A stretch of DNA of 64,000 nucleotides. It comes from WHTK01 sp963711035. GTDB lineage: Bacteria; Chloroflexota; Dehalococcoidia; DSTF01; WHTK01. Positions 16,632 to 26,002 of the stretch are shown one piece after another. The translations under genes and the position numbers were made by a program. Below the pieces are notes generated by a model. It was not told the DNA's origin, did not search any database, and saw nothing but the letters and a program-made list of their open reading frames with translations. Each line of letters starts with the position of its first letter. Within the stretch, counting starts at the first letter, position 1. Location of the stretch: contig CAVQCN010000002.1 of the NCBI GenBank assembly GCA_963711035.1, forward strand, positions 62,001-126,000, in the 5' to 3' direction.

Positions 16632-18188
16632 TTAAGCCCGGCGACCGCCCAGGGGGTTGCGCCGCCGGTCGCTGTACGCTTTGCTCTTGTGCCCGGCGCC
16701 GCCTTGATTTGGCCCCTTCTTGCCGGGTCGATCCTGCCGGGGCGCTGCCCGCCAGGTGTTGTGAGGCCGTGGTGTCTGCGGCTTGTGATCGACTCGGTGC
16801 GGGTGCTGGTGCTCGCGGCGGCGATCGGGCATCTCAGGCTGGGTGTGGGCTGCGTCCGACTTCGCGCGCTTGGAGACGCGTTGTTCGTTGATCAGCGCCA
16901 GGGCTGCCGCGGCGACGTCGGCCGCGTCGTGCTCGGTAGCGAGCTCGTCGACCAGTGAGCGGAAGCGGCGTCCAGCGCCGCGCTCGAGCACGTCGCGCAG
17001 GCGGCCGGCGAGTTGTTCGGTTTCGCGCTCCTCAGCTTCGGCCGGCGTAGGCAGCTGGCCGCGAATGATCGGCGCGCCGGTGGCGCGCTCGATTATCGAC
17101 AGCTCGCGCATCTCACGCGGGTTAACGAAGGTGATCGCCTCACCGGAGCGGCCTGACCGGCCGGTGCGGCCGATGCGGTGCACGTAATACTCGGGGTCCG
17201 GCGGGATATCAAAGTTGATGACCAGGCTTACTTCGGGGATGTCGAGGCCGCGTGCTGCCACGTCGGTGGCGACGAGGACGTCGGTGCGGCCGTCCCGGAA
17301 CGCCTTGAGGATGCGCTCGCGGCCGTTCTGGTTGACGTCGCCGTGCAGACCCTCGGCCATGTAGCCGCGCGACGGCATGCGGTCGACAATCTCGTCCACC
17401 ATGCGCTTGGTGGAGCAGAATACGATGGTCCGCTCCGCCGACCGGACATCGAGGATGCGGCAGAGTGCGTCGAACTTTTGCGGGAACGGGACCTGGTAGT
17501 AGATCTGCTTGACCTCGGGCACGGTCAGCGCTTGCGCCTTGCTGAGGTGGATCATCTCCGGGTTGTGCATGTAGTTGCGGACGATATCGAGGATCGGCTT
17601 CGGCATGGTTGCCGAGAGCAGCGCCGTGAGCCGCTCCGACTGGATGTGGCTGACGATGTACTCGACGTCTTCCTGGAAGCCCATCTGAAGCATTTGGTCT
17701 GCTTCGTCCAGAACGAGCATCTTCACCGCGTCCAGTTCGATGGTTCCGCGGCGCATGTGGTCCATCAGGCGCCCCGGCGTCGCAACGATGCCGTGTACGC
17801 CGCGGCTCAGGGCGCGTAGCTGCCGGTCGATCGGCTGGCCGCCGTAGACGGGCAGGAAACGCAGCTGCAGGTGGCGTCCGAGTTGATCGAGGTGCTCCGC
17901 GACCTGGATCGCCAGCTCACGCGTCGGCGTCAGGACGACGGCTTGCGGCCGGTTGAGGCGGACATCGAGCCGCTCGACCAGCGGGATGCCGTAGGCGGCC
18001 GTCTTGCCGGTACCGGTGAGCGCCTGCGCCACCACGTCTTGGCCTCGCATGAGGAAGGGGATAGCGCGCGCCTGGACCGGCGTCGGTTCCTCGAAGCCCA
18101 TCTCGCGCAGACTGCGCTGAAGGGAGGGGCTGAGGCCAAAGTCGTCGAAGGACGGCAGGGGGAGGAAGGTCTCGTCGCTGGGGGTCAA
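16632..18188 (-). CDS. DEAD-box ATP-dependent RNA helicase
   Basis: This 518-residue helicase shows all motifs in order: Q motif GFEEPTPVQARAIP, motif I ALTGTGKT, Ia PTRELAIQ, Ib TPGRLMDH, II VLDEADQML, III SATMP, IV-V FCSTKRMVDE and TDVAARGLDIPEV, and VI HRIGRTGRSGR. The C-terminal ~80 residues are basic and low-complexity (Arg, His, Gln, Pro), as in cold-shock/ribosome-assembly helicases of the DeaD/RhlE group, and would bind RNA non-specifically. A TTG at 18188 opens the frame; there is no strong ribosome site, so this start is uncertain. A GGGTCA/TGACCC inverted pair lies just upstream. Confidence 0.92.
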   Translation of the reverse strand: MTPSDETFLPLPSFDDFGLSPSLQRSLREMGFEEPTPVQARAIPFLMRGQDVVAQALTGTGKTAAYGIPLVERLDVRLNRPQAVVLTPTRELAIQVAEHLDQLGRHLQLRFLPVYGGQPIDRQLRALSRGVHGIVATPGRLMDHMRRGTIELDAVKMLVLDEADQMLQMGFQEDVEYIVSHIQSERLTALLSATMPKPILDIVRNYMHNPEMIHLSKAQALTVPEVKQIYYQVPFPQKFDALCRILDVRSAERTIVFCSTKRMVDEIVDRMPSRGYMAEGLHGDVNQNGRERILKAFRDGRTDVLVATDVAARGLDIPEVSLVINFDIPPDPEYYVHRIGRTGRSGRSGEAITFVNPREMRELSIIERATGAPIIRGQLPTPAEAEERETEQLAGRLRDVLERGAGRRFRSLVDELATEHDAADVAAAALALINEQRVSKRAKSDAAHTQPEMPDRRREHQHPHRVDHKPQTPRPHNTWRAAPRQDRPGKKGPNQGGAGHKSKAYSDRRRNPLGGRRA

Positions 18189-18293
18189 GTAGTCGCTGCT
18201 TTCTCTAGTCTGTGACCCGGGCGTAATTCGACGCGAGGCTTCCGTCCGTGGAAGACCGGTCCGGGTTTGCGAGATAGAGCTGAGGTCTGGATC

Positions 18294-18323
18294 AAAAACG
18301 AAGTTGGGCCGTAAGGCCCAACT
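18294..18323 (-). terminator. Intrinsic terminator of the ETF/enoyl-CoA hydratase operon
   Basis: AGTTGGGCC-GTAA-GGCCCAACT (18302-18323) is a perfect 9-base stem. On the minus strand it is followed by TCGTTTTTGA, a proper U-tract. It ends the minus-strand operon whose last gene stops at 18393. Confidence 0.9.
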
Positions 18324-18392
18324 GTCTGAAGTGAAACGTCGACTCTACTCTCTCAGTGTACCCCGCGGAGGCTGCCGGGGACAGCGCCGCGT

Positions 18393-19208
18393 CTACGTCC
18401 CCGTGAAGTGCGGCGTGCGCTTCTCGGCGCGGGCGGCCAGCATCTCCTTCGTGTCGTTGACGGCGCGGCGGGCGTAGAGCAGGTGCAGGGACTCGTTGCG
18501 CAGGGCGTCTTCGAGGTCTTTCTGCAGGTTCTGCTGCACGACGCGCTTGGTGGCGCGCGCGGCGATCGGCGGCCAGCGCGTGATCAGGTTGGCCAACGCT
18601 ACCGACTCCTCGATCAGCTTTTCGTGCTCTACGAGGCGGTTGAGCAGACCCATGCTCAGCGCTTCGTCCGCGTCCACGTCCCGGCTGGTGAGCAGCAGTT
18701 CGATGGCGCGGCCGTAGCCGATGACGCGCGGCAGCAGGAAGCTGAGGCCGGAGTCGGGCGAGAGGTTGCGCTCGATGAAGATGGTGCGAAAGCGCGTGTT
18801 CGGCGAGCCCACGCGCAGGTCGCAGGACATGGCCAGGCTCATGCCGGCGCCGACCGCGATGCCGTTGACGGCCGCGATCGTTGGCTTGTCGAGGTTGTAG
18901 ACGCCAAGCGCCTGGCGGCCCGTCCAGTTGTACTCCTCGATCTGGTCGTTCTGCGGCACGACCTCCAGATTGCCGGTGCCGTGTGGGTCCTCCATGCTCC
19001 GGCCCGAGAGGTCGACGCCCGAGCAGAAGCCGCGGCCGGCGCCGGTGAAAATGACGGCGCGTACGCCATCGTCGTTGCGCGCCTCCTGGCAGGCGGCGAG
19101 CATCTCCTGGCGCAGCTCCGGGTTGAGCGCGTTGAGCTTATCGGGGCGGTTCAGGGTGATCAGCGCCACGTTCTCCTGGCGCTCGTAGATCAGGTATTCG
19201 TAGGCCAT
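18393..19208 (-). CDS. Enoyl-CoA hydratase/isomerase-family protein
   Basis: The start at 19208 has GGAGG at the right distance (GGAGGCAAGAGC then ATG); a longer frame to 19349 is not supported. The 271-residue crotonase-fold protein has the CoA/oxyanion segments LNRPDKLNALN, FTGAGRGFCSGVDL and AAVNGIAVGAGMSLAMSCDLRV. The position of the first catalytic glutamate in mitochondrial hydratase carries S/D residues in NLSPDSGLSFLLPR, so simple hydratase activity is not assured and an isomerase or hydrolase variant is possible. It is the last gene of a run with EMO, EtfB and EtfA. Confidence 0.82.
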   Translation of the reverse strand: MAYEYLIYERQENVALITLNRPDKLNALNPELRQEMLAACQEARNDDGVRAVIFTGAGRGFCSGVDLSGRSMEDPHGTGNLEVVPQNDQIEEYNWTGRQALGVYNLDKPTIAAVNGIAVGAGMSLAMSCDLRVGSPNTRFRTIFIERNLSPDSGLSFLLPRVIGYGRAIELLLTSRDVDADEALSMGLLNRLVEHEKLIEESVALANLITRWPPIAARATKRVVQQNLQKDLEDALRNESLHLLYARRAVNDTKEMLAARAEKRTPHFTGT

Positions 19209-19280
19209 GCTCTTGCCTCCTTTTTCGCCATTGCCGGCGGCTGGTAGTTCATTCCTTCGGTTCTCGTTGGTTCGTTGGCA

Positions 19281-19358
19281 GGGGTAGCGGGGGCGTAGCC
19301 CACGCGCGGGGGTTTGGGGGACACCCCTCGCGCGCCCCGGCCCCGACATTGTCGGGGC
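19281..19358. repeat. Dispersed repeat B with hairpin, copy 1
   Basis: GGGGTAGCGGGGGCG followed by TAGCCCACGCGCGGGG and a CACCCCTCGCGCGCCCC tail. A matching start GGGGTAGCGGGGGCG also occurs at ~28592 and ~45143. It ends in a small hairpin GCCCCGAC-ATT-GTCGGGGC (19340-19358). It lies in the 181-base gap between EtfA and the enoyl-CoA hydratase and may attenuate transcription there. Confidence 0.65.
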
Positions 19359-19389
19359 ACCTCTGCTTCACCGTCTCTGGAATACATTG

Positions 19390-20370
19390 CTAGGCCTTGA
19401 GCTTCTTGCACTCCTCGATGAAAGGTCCGATGAAGGGCTTCCAGTCGCTGACCGCGCCGAAGCGACAGACCTTGAAGATGTCGGCGTCCTTGTCGCGGTT
19501 GATGGCGACGACGTTCTTGGCGCCGGTGATGCCGGCCAGGTGCTGGCTGGCGCCCGAGATGCCGATGGCGATGTAGAGGTCCGGCGCGACCACCTTGCCT
19601 GTGAGGCCGACCTGGTAGCTGATCGGCACCCAGCCCATGTCGACGACGGCACGGCTGGCGCCGACCGCACCTCCCAGGATGCCGGCCAGCTGTACCAGCG
19701 TCTCGAACGCCTCGGCGCTGCCGAGGCCGCGGCCGCCTGAGACGACGAGCTTGGCGTCTTCCAGGCGCAGGCCTTCTGCCTTGACCTGCTCGCGCGCCAC
19801 GACGCGGGCAACGCCGCTGGCGTCGACGCTGATCGTCTTGACTTCGCCGCTGCGGGACGTGTCTTCCTCCAGCGGCTCCTGCGACTTCATGCGCACCGTC
19901 GCGACCTGCGGCATCGTGCGGCTCGTGTACTGGGCGTGGGCACTGCCGCCGTAGCAGGGCCGGGTCATGATCAGCCTGCCGCCTTCGATCTGCAGGTCGA
20001 TGCAGTCCATGGCGACGGCGGTGCCGGCCCGGATGGCGAAGCGGGGCGCCAGGTCGCGACCGGTGGCGGTCTGGCCTATGAGGACGATCGCCGGGTTCAC
20101 TTCGCGCACGGCGGCGGTGAAGGCGGCCGTCCAGCGGTCGTTGCTGTACTCGTCCAGCTCGGCGTTGTCCGCGATGACGGCGTTGTCGGCGCCGTAGGCC
20201 AGCGCCTGCCTCGCCACGCCAGCCGAGGCGCTGCCCAGGGCAACGGCGGTGACCTGCTGGCCCAGCGCATCGGCGAGGCGGCGGGCGGCGCCCAGCAACT
20301 CGAGCGCGACGCCGCTCAGCTGTCCCTCGAACTGCTCGGCGAGGACTACGACTCCGGATTCGTCTGCCAT
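19390..20370 (-). CDS. etfA: Electron transfer flavoprotein subunit alpha
   Basis: This 326-residue protein is the full length for EtfA/FixB. The N-terminal alpha/beta domain is followed by the FAD-binding C-terminal domain with VSGGRGLGSAEAFETL at ~200, GASRAVVDMGWVP, Q-x-GLTGKVVAPDLYIAIGISGASQH, and AINRDKDADIF near the end, all family signatures. It binds FAD and carries electrons from acyl-CoA dehydrogenases to the membrane. GGAGAAGGAAG precedes the ATG. It follows EtfB by 49 bases and EMO beyond it, giving a complete acyl-CoA-to-quinone electron path on one message. Confidence 0.95.
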   Translation of the reverse strand: MADESGVVVLAEQFEGQLSGVALELLGAARRLADALGQQVTAVALGSASAGVARQALAYGADNAVIADNAELDEYSNDRWTAAFTAAVREVNPAIVLIGQTATGRDLAPRFAIRAGTAVAMDCIDLQIEGGRLIMTRPCYGGSAHAQYTSRTMPQVATVRMKSQEPLEEDTSRSGEVKTISVDASGVARVVAREQVKAEGLRLEDAKLVVSGGRGLGSAEAFETLVQLAGILGGAVGASRAVVDMGWVPISYQVGLTGKVVAPDLYIAIGISGASQHLAGITGAKNVVAINRDKDADIFKVCRFGAVSDWKPFIGPFIEECKKLKA

Positions 20371-20419
20371 GTCTTCCTTCTCCTTGCTCTCTCGCGCGGC
20401 TCTGCGCGGGATGCAATCC

Positions 20420-21229
20420 CTAGATCAGCTTCGCCTCACGCAGCTTGTGCGCCAGGTTGACGGCCATCTCCTCCGGGTTCTCGCCGTCGACGAACTCGCA
20501 GTGGCTGGCGACCTCGGGGATGTAAAGCTTCTCGAGCATGAGGCGGGCGCCGGAGCTGCCGACCTGGTCCGGGCTGAGGCCGAGGTCGGTGGCGGTCCAG
20601 GTGGTGACCTGCTTGCGCGCCGCCTGCATGATCTGCGGCAGCTTCGGGTAACGCGGCTCGCCCAGCTCGTTGCTCACTGTGACGACGCACGGCGTCGGCA
20701 CCTCGACCGTCTCGAAGCCGTCCGAGAACACACGCTGCGCCTGCACCTTGCCGTCGCTGTAGGAGACGCTGCGGACGATCGATATCGAGGGCATGCCCAT
20801 CAGCTCGGCGATGGCGATGCCGGTCACGCCGAAGTCCCAGTCGGTCGCCTGGCGGCCGCAGAGGACGAGGTCGACATCGCCGATCTTCTCTATCGCTTTG
20901 CTCAGCGCCAGGGCCGTCGAGTAGCTATCGCCGTCCATGAGAGCCGGGTCGTTGAGCAGCACGCCTTCGTCGCCACCCATCGCCAGGCCCGTCTTGATCA
21001 CGTCGCGGGCGGAGTCGGGGCCGAGGCTGAGGATCGTGATCTTGCCCTCGCCGGCCGCGTCGCGCACCCGCAGCGCCGCCTCGACCGCAATCTGGTCCAT
21101 CTGACTGATCACCGGAGCAATGCCGGCCGCCGGGATGACCTTTCTTGCCGCCTCGTCCACGCGGAAGGCGCTGGCGGGCGTTTCCGGATCCGGCACCTGC
21201 TTCACGCAGCAGACCATGTTCAGTGGCAT
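20420..21229 (-). CDS. etfB: Electron transfer flavoprotein subunit beta
   Basis: This protein of 269 residues has the EtfB/FixA N-terminus NMVCCVKQVPDPE, the GPDSARDVIKTGLAMGGDEG segment that binds AMP in ordinary ETFs, LVLCGRQATDWDFGVTG, and the acyl-CoA-dehydrogenase recognition loop region near LGEPRYPKLPQIMQA. The sequence looks like a standard electron-carrying ETF rather than a bifurcating one, but that distinction needs alignment. GGAGGT precedes the ATG. The gene lies between EMO and EtfA with gaps of about 50 bases. Confidence 0.95.
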   Translation of the reverse strand: MPLNMVCCVKQVPDPETPASAFRVDEAARKVIPAAGIAPVISQMDQIAVEAALRVRDAAGEGKITILSLGPDSARDVIKTGLAMGGDEGVLLNDPALMDGDSYSTALALSKAIEKIGDVDLVLCGRQATDWDFGVTGIAIAELMGMPSISIVRSVSYSDGKVQAQRVFSDGFETVEVPTPCVVTVSNELGEPRYPKLPQIMQAARKQVTTWTATDLGLSPDQVGSSGARLMLEKLYIPEVASHCEFVDGENPEEMAVNLAHKLREAKLI

Positions 21230-21279
21230 CTGGTACCTCCGTCCTTGAACCGGCGGCGCTGCTCCCGCCTGCCGGTGGC

Positions 21280-23580
21280 TTAGCGTTCTTCGTTTGGCCG
21301 AGCCGCCGCGGGGCCTTCGAGCACCGTCAGCTCCAGCAACTCCGCCAGGTCCATCGGCCGCGCCCGGCGGTCCTCGTCCGGCTCGACCGTGGCGACACCG
21401 TCCTGGAACATCTGCACGCAGAACGGGCAGTTCGTGGCGATGACGCCGGCGCCCGTCGACTGCGCTTCCTGGGACCGGGCATGGTTGATGCGCTGTCCCT
21501 GCGTCTCATCGACGAACATGTGGCCGCCGCCGGCGCCGCAGCAGAAGCTCTGTTTGCCGTTGCGCGGCATCTCGACGAACTGCACGCCGGGCAGCGCCTC
21601 GATCAGCCGGCGCGGCGCCTGGAACTCGCCGTTGTGCCGCCCCAGGTAGCAGGAATCATGGTAGGTGATCTTGCGGTCTAGGTCTGCCTTCGGTGTGAGG
21701 CGCCCGTCCTCCACCAGTCCGGCCAGCGCCTGCGTGTGGTGCAGCACCTCGAACCGGCCGCCGAACTGCGGGTACTCGTTGCGGAAGATGTTCAGGCAGT
21801 GCGGGCAGTTGGTAATCACCTTCTGCACGCCCTTCTCCGACATGGTCTGCACGAGCGTCTCCATCTGCATCTGCGCCAGGTACTCGTTACCGAGGCGGCG
21901 GGCCGGGTCGCCGTTGCATGTCTCCGCCTCACCCAGGCAGCCCCAGCTGACGCCTGCCTCGGTGAGGAGACGGGCGACGGCGCGCGTGATCGGCACGTTG
22001 CGGTCGACCAGCGCGCCGGAGCAGCCGACCCAGTACAGGTACTCCTGCGATCCGTCGAATTCCGGCACTTCGACGTCGAGGCCTTCCATCCAGCTCGTAC
22101 GGGTCAGGCTGGTGCCGCGCCAGGGATGGTTGCGCTGCTCCAGCTGCGTGAGCACAGCCTGCGCGGTCGGCGGCATGTCGCCTTCGCTGAGGACCTTGTA
22201 GCGGCGCATGTCCTGCAGCTTCTGGATGTGCTCGATGTTCACGGGGCACTGCGTCTCGCAGGCGCCGCAGGTGACGCAGTCCCAGATCGTGTTCACGGAG
22301 ACGACATCGCCGGCGATGAGGCGTTCGTCCTCGATGGGGCCGGTTTCGCCCTTCGCCTTGGCCTCGGCCAGGCGCGGGCCCGCCTCGCCGAGGTAGAGCT
22401 TGATGTCCTGCAGGAAGCCCATCGGCGAGAGCTCCTTGCCGGTGAGGAAGGCGGGGCAGTTCGACTCGCAGCGGCCGCAGCGCACGCAGACGTCGACGTC
22501 CATGAGCTGCTTCCAACTGAAGTCGCGCAGGTAGCCCGCGCCGAACGATTCCGCCGTCTCGAAGTCCGTGATCGGCTTGAGCGTCGAGCCGGGGATGATG
22601 CCTTCCGGCGGCGAGAGGTCGCGCATGTAGACGTTGGCGGAGCCGAGGAGGATGTGCGAGATCTTGCCGTAGCCCAGCCAGGCGGTCCACAGCAGCGCCA
22701 TGGGCAGGTGACTCCACCAGACGATCTTGTGCAGGTCGAGCATCGTCGACGTGCTCATGCCCAGGCTGGAGAACAGTTTCGCCAGCGCATAGCCGACCGG
22801 CGACCACGGCGCCCAGTCCGGGTTGGCGACGACCTGCGATTCGTGGTGGGCGATGCCGAAGTCGTCCAGGAAGGCGGCGCCGTGCGCCTGTATGCTGCCG
22901 CTGATCAGCTCGGTCGCGCCGATGCGGAGGCTCTCGATGAGGAAGCCGCTGACGATGATCGCCAGCATCAGCCAGAGCAGCATCGTGTCGTCCCACAGGC
23001 TGCCGAGGCGCAAACGCGGCGGCTTCAGCAGGTAGCGCCGCGCCAGGGCCATGACGAGGCCGACGAAGGCCACGAGGCCGAAGACGTCCAGGATCGCGGA
23101 GTAGGCGAGGTAGATGCGGCCCTGCAGGAAGTAGATGAAGTCGGCGTGGATCATGATGATCAGCGTGCCGATGAAGAGGACGACCCAGCCCCAGAAGATG
23201 AACAGGTGCATGACGGAGGCGTAGAGGTCGTTGGGCAGCTTGCCCTGGCCGATGCCGTAGAACAGGAACACCTTGGCGCGCCGCCAGACCTGGTCGGAGC
23301 GCGATTCGTCCTTGCCGACGTGCCACAGCTTCGAGCGCCGCATCGGCCCCGTCGCGATGATGGCGAAGACGATGATCGTACTGACGTAAAGGAACCAGCG
23401 CAGGCCATGGCCGACGTTGAACAGCACCTCGCGCGTGGCGTCGCCGGCGTTGTCGACGCTCAGGGTGTAGGCGAGCGCGAGCGCGAGGATGACGATGAGG
23501 CCGAGCAGTGCCCAGGACGCGCTCGCGATGGCCAGACGCACCGGCCGGGAAACACGCGTCGCGGAGGGAGGTAAGCTCAC
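21280..23580 (-). CDS. Membrane FeS oxidoreductase of the EMO (DUF224) type, ETF:quinone oxidoreductase
   Basis: This protein is 766 residues with a GTG start. Residues ~10-290 hold about six membrane helices with a NarI-like haem b pattern. Two [4Fe-4S] motifs follow: CVRCGRCESNCP (~370) and CVTCGACETQCP (~425). Two CCG (heterodisulfide-reductase-like) domains follow: WVGCSGALVDR...CNGDPARR and HDSCYLGRHNG...FCCGAGGGH. This is the architecture of the membrane oxidoreductase that takes electrons from EtfAB to menaquinone. It is the first gene of the operon EMO-etfB-etfA-hydratase, so a link to acyl-CoA oxidation is well supported. Confidence 0.9.
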   Translation of the reverse strand: MSLPPSATRVSRPVRLAIASASWALLGLIVILALALAYTLSVDNAGDATREVLFNVGHGLRWFLYVSTIIVFAIIATGPMRRSKLWHVGKDESRSDQVWRRAKVFLFYGIGQGKLPNDLYASVMHLFIFWGWVVLFIGTLIIMIHADFIYFLQGRIYLAYSAILDVFGLVAFVGLVMALARRYLLKPPRLRLGSLWDDTMLLWLMLAIIVSGFLIESLRIGATELISGSIQAHGAAFLDDFGIAHHESQVVANPDWAPWSPVGYALAKLFSSLGMSTSTMLDLHKIVWWSHLPMALLWTAWLGYGKISHILLGSANVYMRDLSPPEGIIPGSTLKPITDFETAESFGAGYLRDFSWKQLMDVDVCVRCGRCESNCPAFLTGKELSPMGFLQDIKLYLGEAGPRLAEAKAKGETGPIEDERLIAGDVVSVNTIWDCVTCGACETQCPVNIEHIQKLQDMRRYKVLSEGDMPPTAQAVLTQLEQRNHPWRGTSLTRTSWMEGLDVEVPEFDGSQEYLYWVGCSGALVDRNVPITRAVARLLTEAGVSWGCLGEAETCNGDPARRLGNEYLAQMQMETLVQTMSEKGVQKVITNCPHCLNIFRNEYPQFGGRFEVLHHTQALAGLVEDGRLTPKADLDRKITYHDSCYLGRHNGEFQAPRRLIEALPGVQFVEMPRNGKQSFCCGAGGGHMFVDETQGQRINHARSQEAQSTGAGVIATNCPFCVQMFQDGVATVEPDEDRRARPMDLAELLELTVLEGPAAARPNEER

Positions 23581-23703
23581 GAGGCCTTCCTGGTTCTAGG
23601 GTCGCTCTCGGCCGGAGTATCGGCCGAATCCTAGTCTCGCAGGATCGGCTCGGTCAAGGACGCGGCGAACAGGGAACCTGGCGGCAAAGGAGCGGTTCCT
23701 TGT

Positions 23704-23733
23704 TCCTGCGTCCGCACCCGCTACACTGCCTTC
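23704..23733 (+). promoter_or_regulatory. Probable promoter of a leaderless PHP gene
   Basis: TTGTTC and TACACT (23722-23727) with a 16-base spacer place the transcript start at or within a base or two of the ATG at 23734. No Shine-Dalgarno sequence is present, which agrees with a leaderless message. Confidence 0.4.
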
Positions 23734-24450
23734 ATGGCCGGCACGATTATCGACATGCACATGCACACGGTGCTGGGCGCTTACGACAGTAGCCTCAAGC
23801 CGGACGACCTCGCCTCCGAGGCCGTCAAGGTCGGACTGACCGGTGTCAACATTACGGAACACGACCGACTCTGGGACCGGCACACGCTGCAGGGCTACCG
23901 CGAGAAGCAGGCGCCCCTCTTCGTCAACAACGCGATGGAAGTCTCGACCGACATGGGGCACATCATCTGCGTCGGCCTGAGCGAGTACGTCTCCGGCATC
24001 CGCCACCTTGCCCGCCTGCGCGAGATCGTCGACGAGGTGGGTGGCTACCTGATAGCGGCGCACCCCTTCCGCCACTTCTACGACCCGGTGCACTTCCGCC
24101 GCCAGGGCAAGCCGCCAATCGAGATGGCGCCGGAGGTGCTGGCCAGGCTACCGGTCTTCGAGTACGTCGACGCGCTGGAGGGGCTGAACGGCTTCAACTC
24201 GGCGCGCGAGAACATCATGGCGCTGCGGGTGGCGCGCCTGCTCGGCAAGCCCGTGACGGGCGGCAGCGACTGCCACTCGACGCAGGGTATCGGCTACTAC
24301 TGCACCATCTTCGAGGACGAGATCGAGACGCCGGAGCAGATGCTCGACGCGCTGCAGGCTGGCCGCTTCCACGCCGGCCACGACCTCGCCTCGGGCAGTC
24401 CGACACCCTTCACCGAGACCTCGCTGGCGGACGACGCCGCCGGCTCCTGA
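23734..24450 (+). CDS. PHP-domain metal-dependent phosphoesterase-like protein
   Basis: This protein of 238 residues has the N-terminal PHP motif IDMHMHTVLGAYDS (two metal histidines), then ITEHDRLW, the later AAHPFRHF histidine and the C-terminal GGSDCHST (metal aspartate-histidine). These match the polymerase-and-histidinol-phosphatase fold with a di- or trinuclear metal site. The group includes nucleotide and sugar phosphatases of unknown substrate. It stands alone, divergent from the EMO operon. The C-terminal ~30 residues are low-complexity. Confidence 0.85.
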   Translation: MAGTIIDMHMHTVLGAYDSSLKPDDLASEAVKVGLTGVNITEHDRLWDRHTLQGYREKQAPLFVNNAMEVSTDMGHIICVGLSEYVSGIRHLARLREIVDEVGGYLIAAHPFRHFYDPVHFRRQGKPPIEMAPEVLARLPVFEYVDALEGLNGFNSARENIMALRVARLLGKPVTGGSDCHSTQGIGYYCTIFEDEIETPEQMLDALQAGRFHAGHDLASGSPTPFTETSLADDAAGS

Positions 24451-24480
24451 TGCGAGTACGCAACGAGATCAGAGCAGCGC

Positions 24481-24510
24481 TGTCATGCTGAGCGCCAGCG
24501 AAGCATCTCC
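24481..24510. repeat. Dispersed intergenic repeat A, degenerate copy
   Basis: TGTCATGCTGAGCGCCAGCG followed by AAGCATCTCC. This is a diverged form of the element at 59399-59430, lying just after the PHP gene. Confidence 0.55.
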
Positions 24511-24586
24511 CGGGCGTTAGCGCTGCGTCCGATTCGGCACTCGCGCGGATAATCAGGCGATGCGTTGGAGTGACGGGCCGAACGAG

Positions 24587-25855
24587 CTACCGTATCGCGC
24601 CGCTGTCGCGCATCGCCGCGATTTCGGCGTCGCTGTAGCCGGCCTGGGCCAGGATCGCGTCCGTGTCGCGGCCGAGCGGCGGTGAGGCGCCCTGCACCTC
24701 GGGCGGCGTCGCCGACATCTTCCACGGCGGCGCGGCGAGGCGCTGCGGCCCCGTGATGTCGTGCTCGACGTCGACCACGTAGTCGTTGGCCAACACCTGC
24801 GGGTTGTCGATGAGCTCCTGCACGAAGTTTATGCGGCTTACGGGCACGCCGCCCGCCTCGAAGCGCTGCTCCCAGTAACCGGAGCTCTCGCAGGCGATCA
24901 TGGCCTCGACCGTGGCCACGACCGCGAGGTCGGTCTCGCGCTGCTTTGGGTCGGAGGGGTCGTAGCCGGGCTCGTCGCGGTTGTGCTCGATGCCCAGCGT
25001 GGCGCGCACCTTGGCTCGTAGCTCCGCCGACAACGCGCCTATGGCGATCGCGCCGTCGCTGGTCAGGTAGCAGCGGTAGTAGGGGTTGCCGGCCTGTCGC
25101 GTGGGATTGAGGGCCAGGTTGGCCTGCATGATCTCGGCGTAGCTCAGGCCTTCGCGGTGGGCGCGCTCCATCAGGTCTGCGAATCCACCGCGCTCGCCGG
25201 CGTCGGCGGCGGGGATGGAGGCAAAGGCGCCCATGTGGATGGTGAGGGCGTTGGCCAGCAGGGACGTCTCGATCTTCTGGCCCTCGCCCGTCATGGCGCG
25301 GTGGTAGAGCGCGGCGCAGACGCCGGTCGCGACCGCGTACGCCGTCGTCGTGTCCGCGAAGGCGGGTGGCACGACCGGTACGCCTTTGTCGTTGACCTTG
25401 CCGACGGAGGCGATCAGGCCGGACATCGCCTGCACGACGATGTCGTAGCCGGGACGGTTGGCCATCGCCCCCCGGCGGCCGAAGGCGGTGTTGTCGAGGT
25501 AGACCAGGTCCTTCCGAATGGCCGACAGGCTCTCGTAATCGATTCGCAGGCGCTGCGCCACGTCCGGGCGGTAGTTGATGACGACGACGTCGATGAAGGG
25601 CACGAGGCGGTGAATGGCCTCCTGAGCCTCCGGCCGGCTGACGTCGATAGCGAGCGACTTCTTGCCACGGTTGAGAGCCTGGAACACCTTCGATTCGAGG
25701 GGCACGTACTGGGCGGTGAGGCGCCAGGCTTCGCCGCCGGGTGGCTCGACCTTGATCACCTCGGCGCCGAGGTCGGCGAGCAGCTGACAGCCCATCGGCC
25801 CCGCGATGATCTGGCTGAACTCGAGCACGCGTACGCCGTGAAGCGGGCCAGGCAT
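24587..25855 (-). CDS. Class III (CaiB/BaiF) CoA-transferase
   Basis: This protein has 422 residues. Family signatures are present: GVRVLEFSQIIAGPMGCQLLADLGAEVIKVE in the N-terminal domain, LNRGKKSLAIDV, VVINYRPDVAQRL, and RPGYDIVVQAMSG with the catalytic aspartate. It is clearly a different paralogue from the one at 7679-8884. The ATG at 25855 begins right at the family N-terminus; a 9-codon extension upstream is unlikely. It lies downstream of two acyl-CoA dehydrogenase genes on the same strand and may activate their acid substrate, although a strong inverted repeat separates them. Confidence 0.85.
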   Translation of the reverse strand: MPGPLHGVRVLEFSQIIAGPMGCQLLADLGAEVIKVEPPGGEAWRLTAQYVPLESKVFQALNRGKKSLAIDVSRPEAQEAIHRLVPFIDVVVINYRPDVAQRLRIDYESLSAIRKDLVYLDNTAFGRRGAMANRPGYDIVVQAMSGLIASVGKVNDKGVPVVPPAFADTTTAYAVATGVCAALYHRAMTGEGQKIETSLLANALTIHMGAFASIPAADAGERGGFADLMERAHREGLSYAEIMQANLALNPTRQAGNPYYRCYLTSDGAIAIGALSAELRAKVRATLGIEHNRDEPGYDPSDPKQRETDLAVVATVEAMIACESSGYWEQRFEAGGVPVSRINFVQELIDNPQVLANDYVVDVEHDITGPQRLAAPPWKMSATPPEVQGASPPLGRDTDAILAQAGYSDAEIAAMRDSGAIR

Positions 25856-25871
25856 CGCGCTAACGCTCGGG

Positions 25872-25927
25872 CAAGGGGGCAATCGGGCAATCTGGCAAAG
25901 ACAGGCACTTGCCCGATTGCCCCCTTG
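25872..25927. terminator. Perfect 19-base-pair inverted repeat between two genes
   Basis: CAAGGGGGCAATCGGGCAA pairs exactly with TTGCCCGATTGCCCCCTTG over an 18-base loop that itself contains TCTGGCAA, repeated inverted just outside (TTGCCAGA). It lies between the acyl-CoA dehydrogenase and the CoA-transferase. Related sequence (TTGCCAGATTGC, TTTGCCCGAT) recurs at 51391-51418, so it is also part of a small repeat family. Confidence 0.8.
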
Positions 25928-26002
25928 CCAGATTGCCAGCTACTTCATAAGCAGCCATACCGGACGTTTCCGCTGACCTTGCGGTTGCCACAAGGCGCTC
26001 CG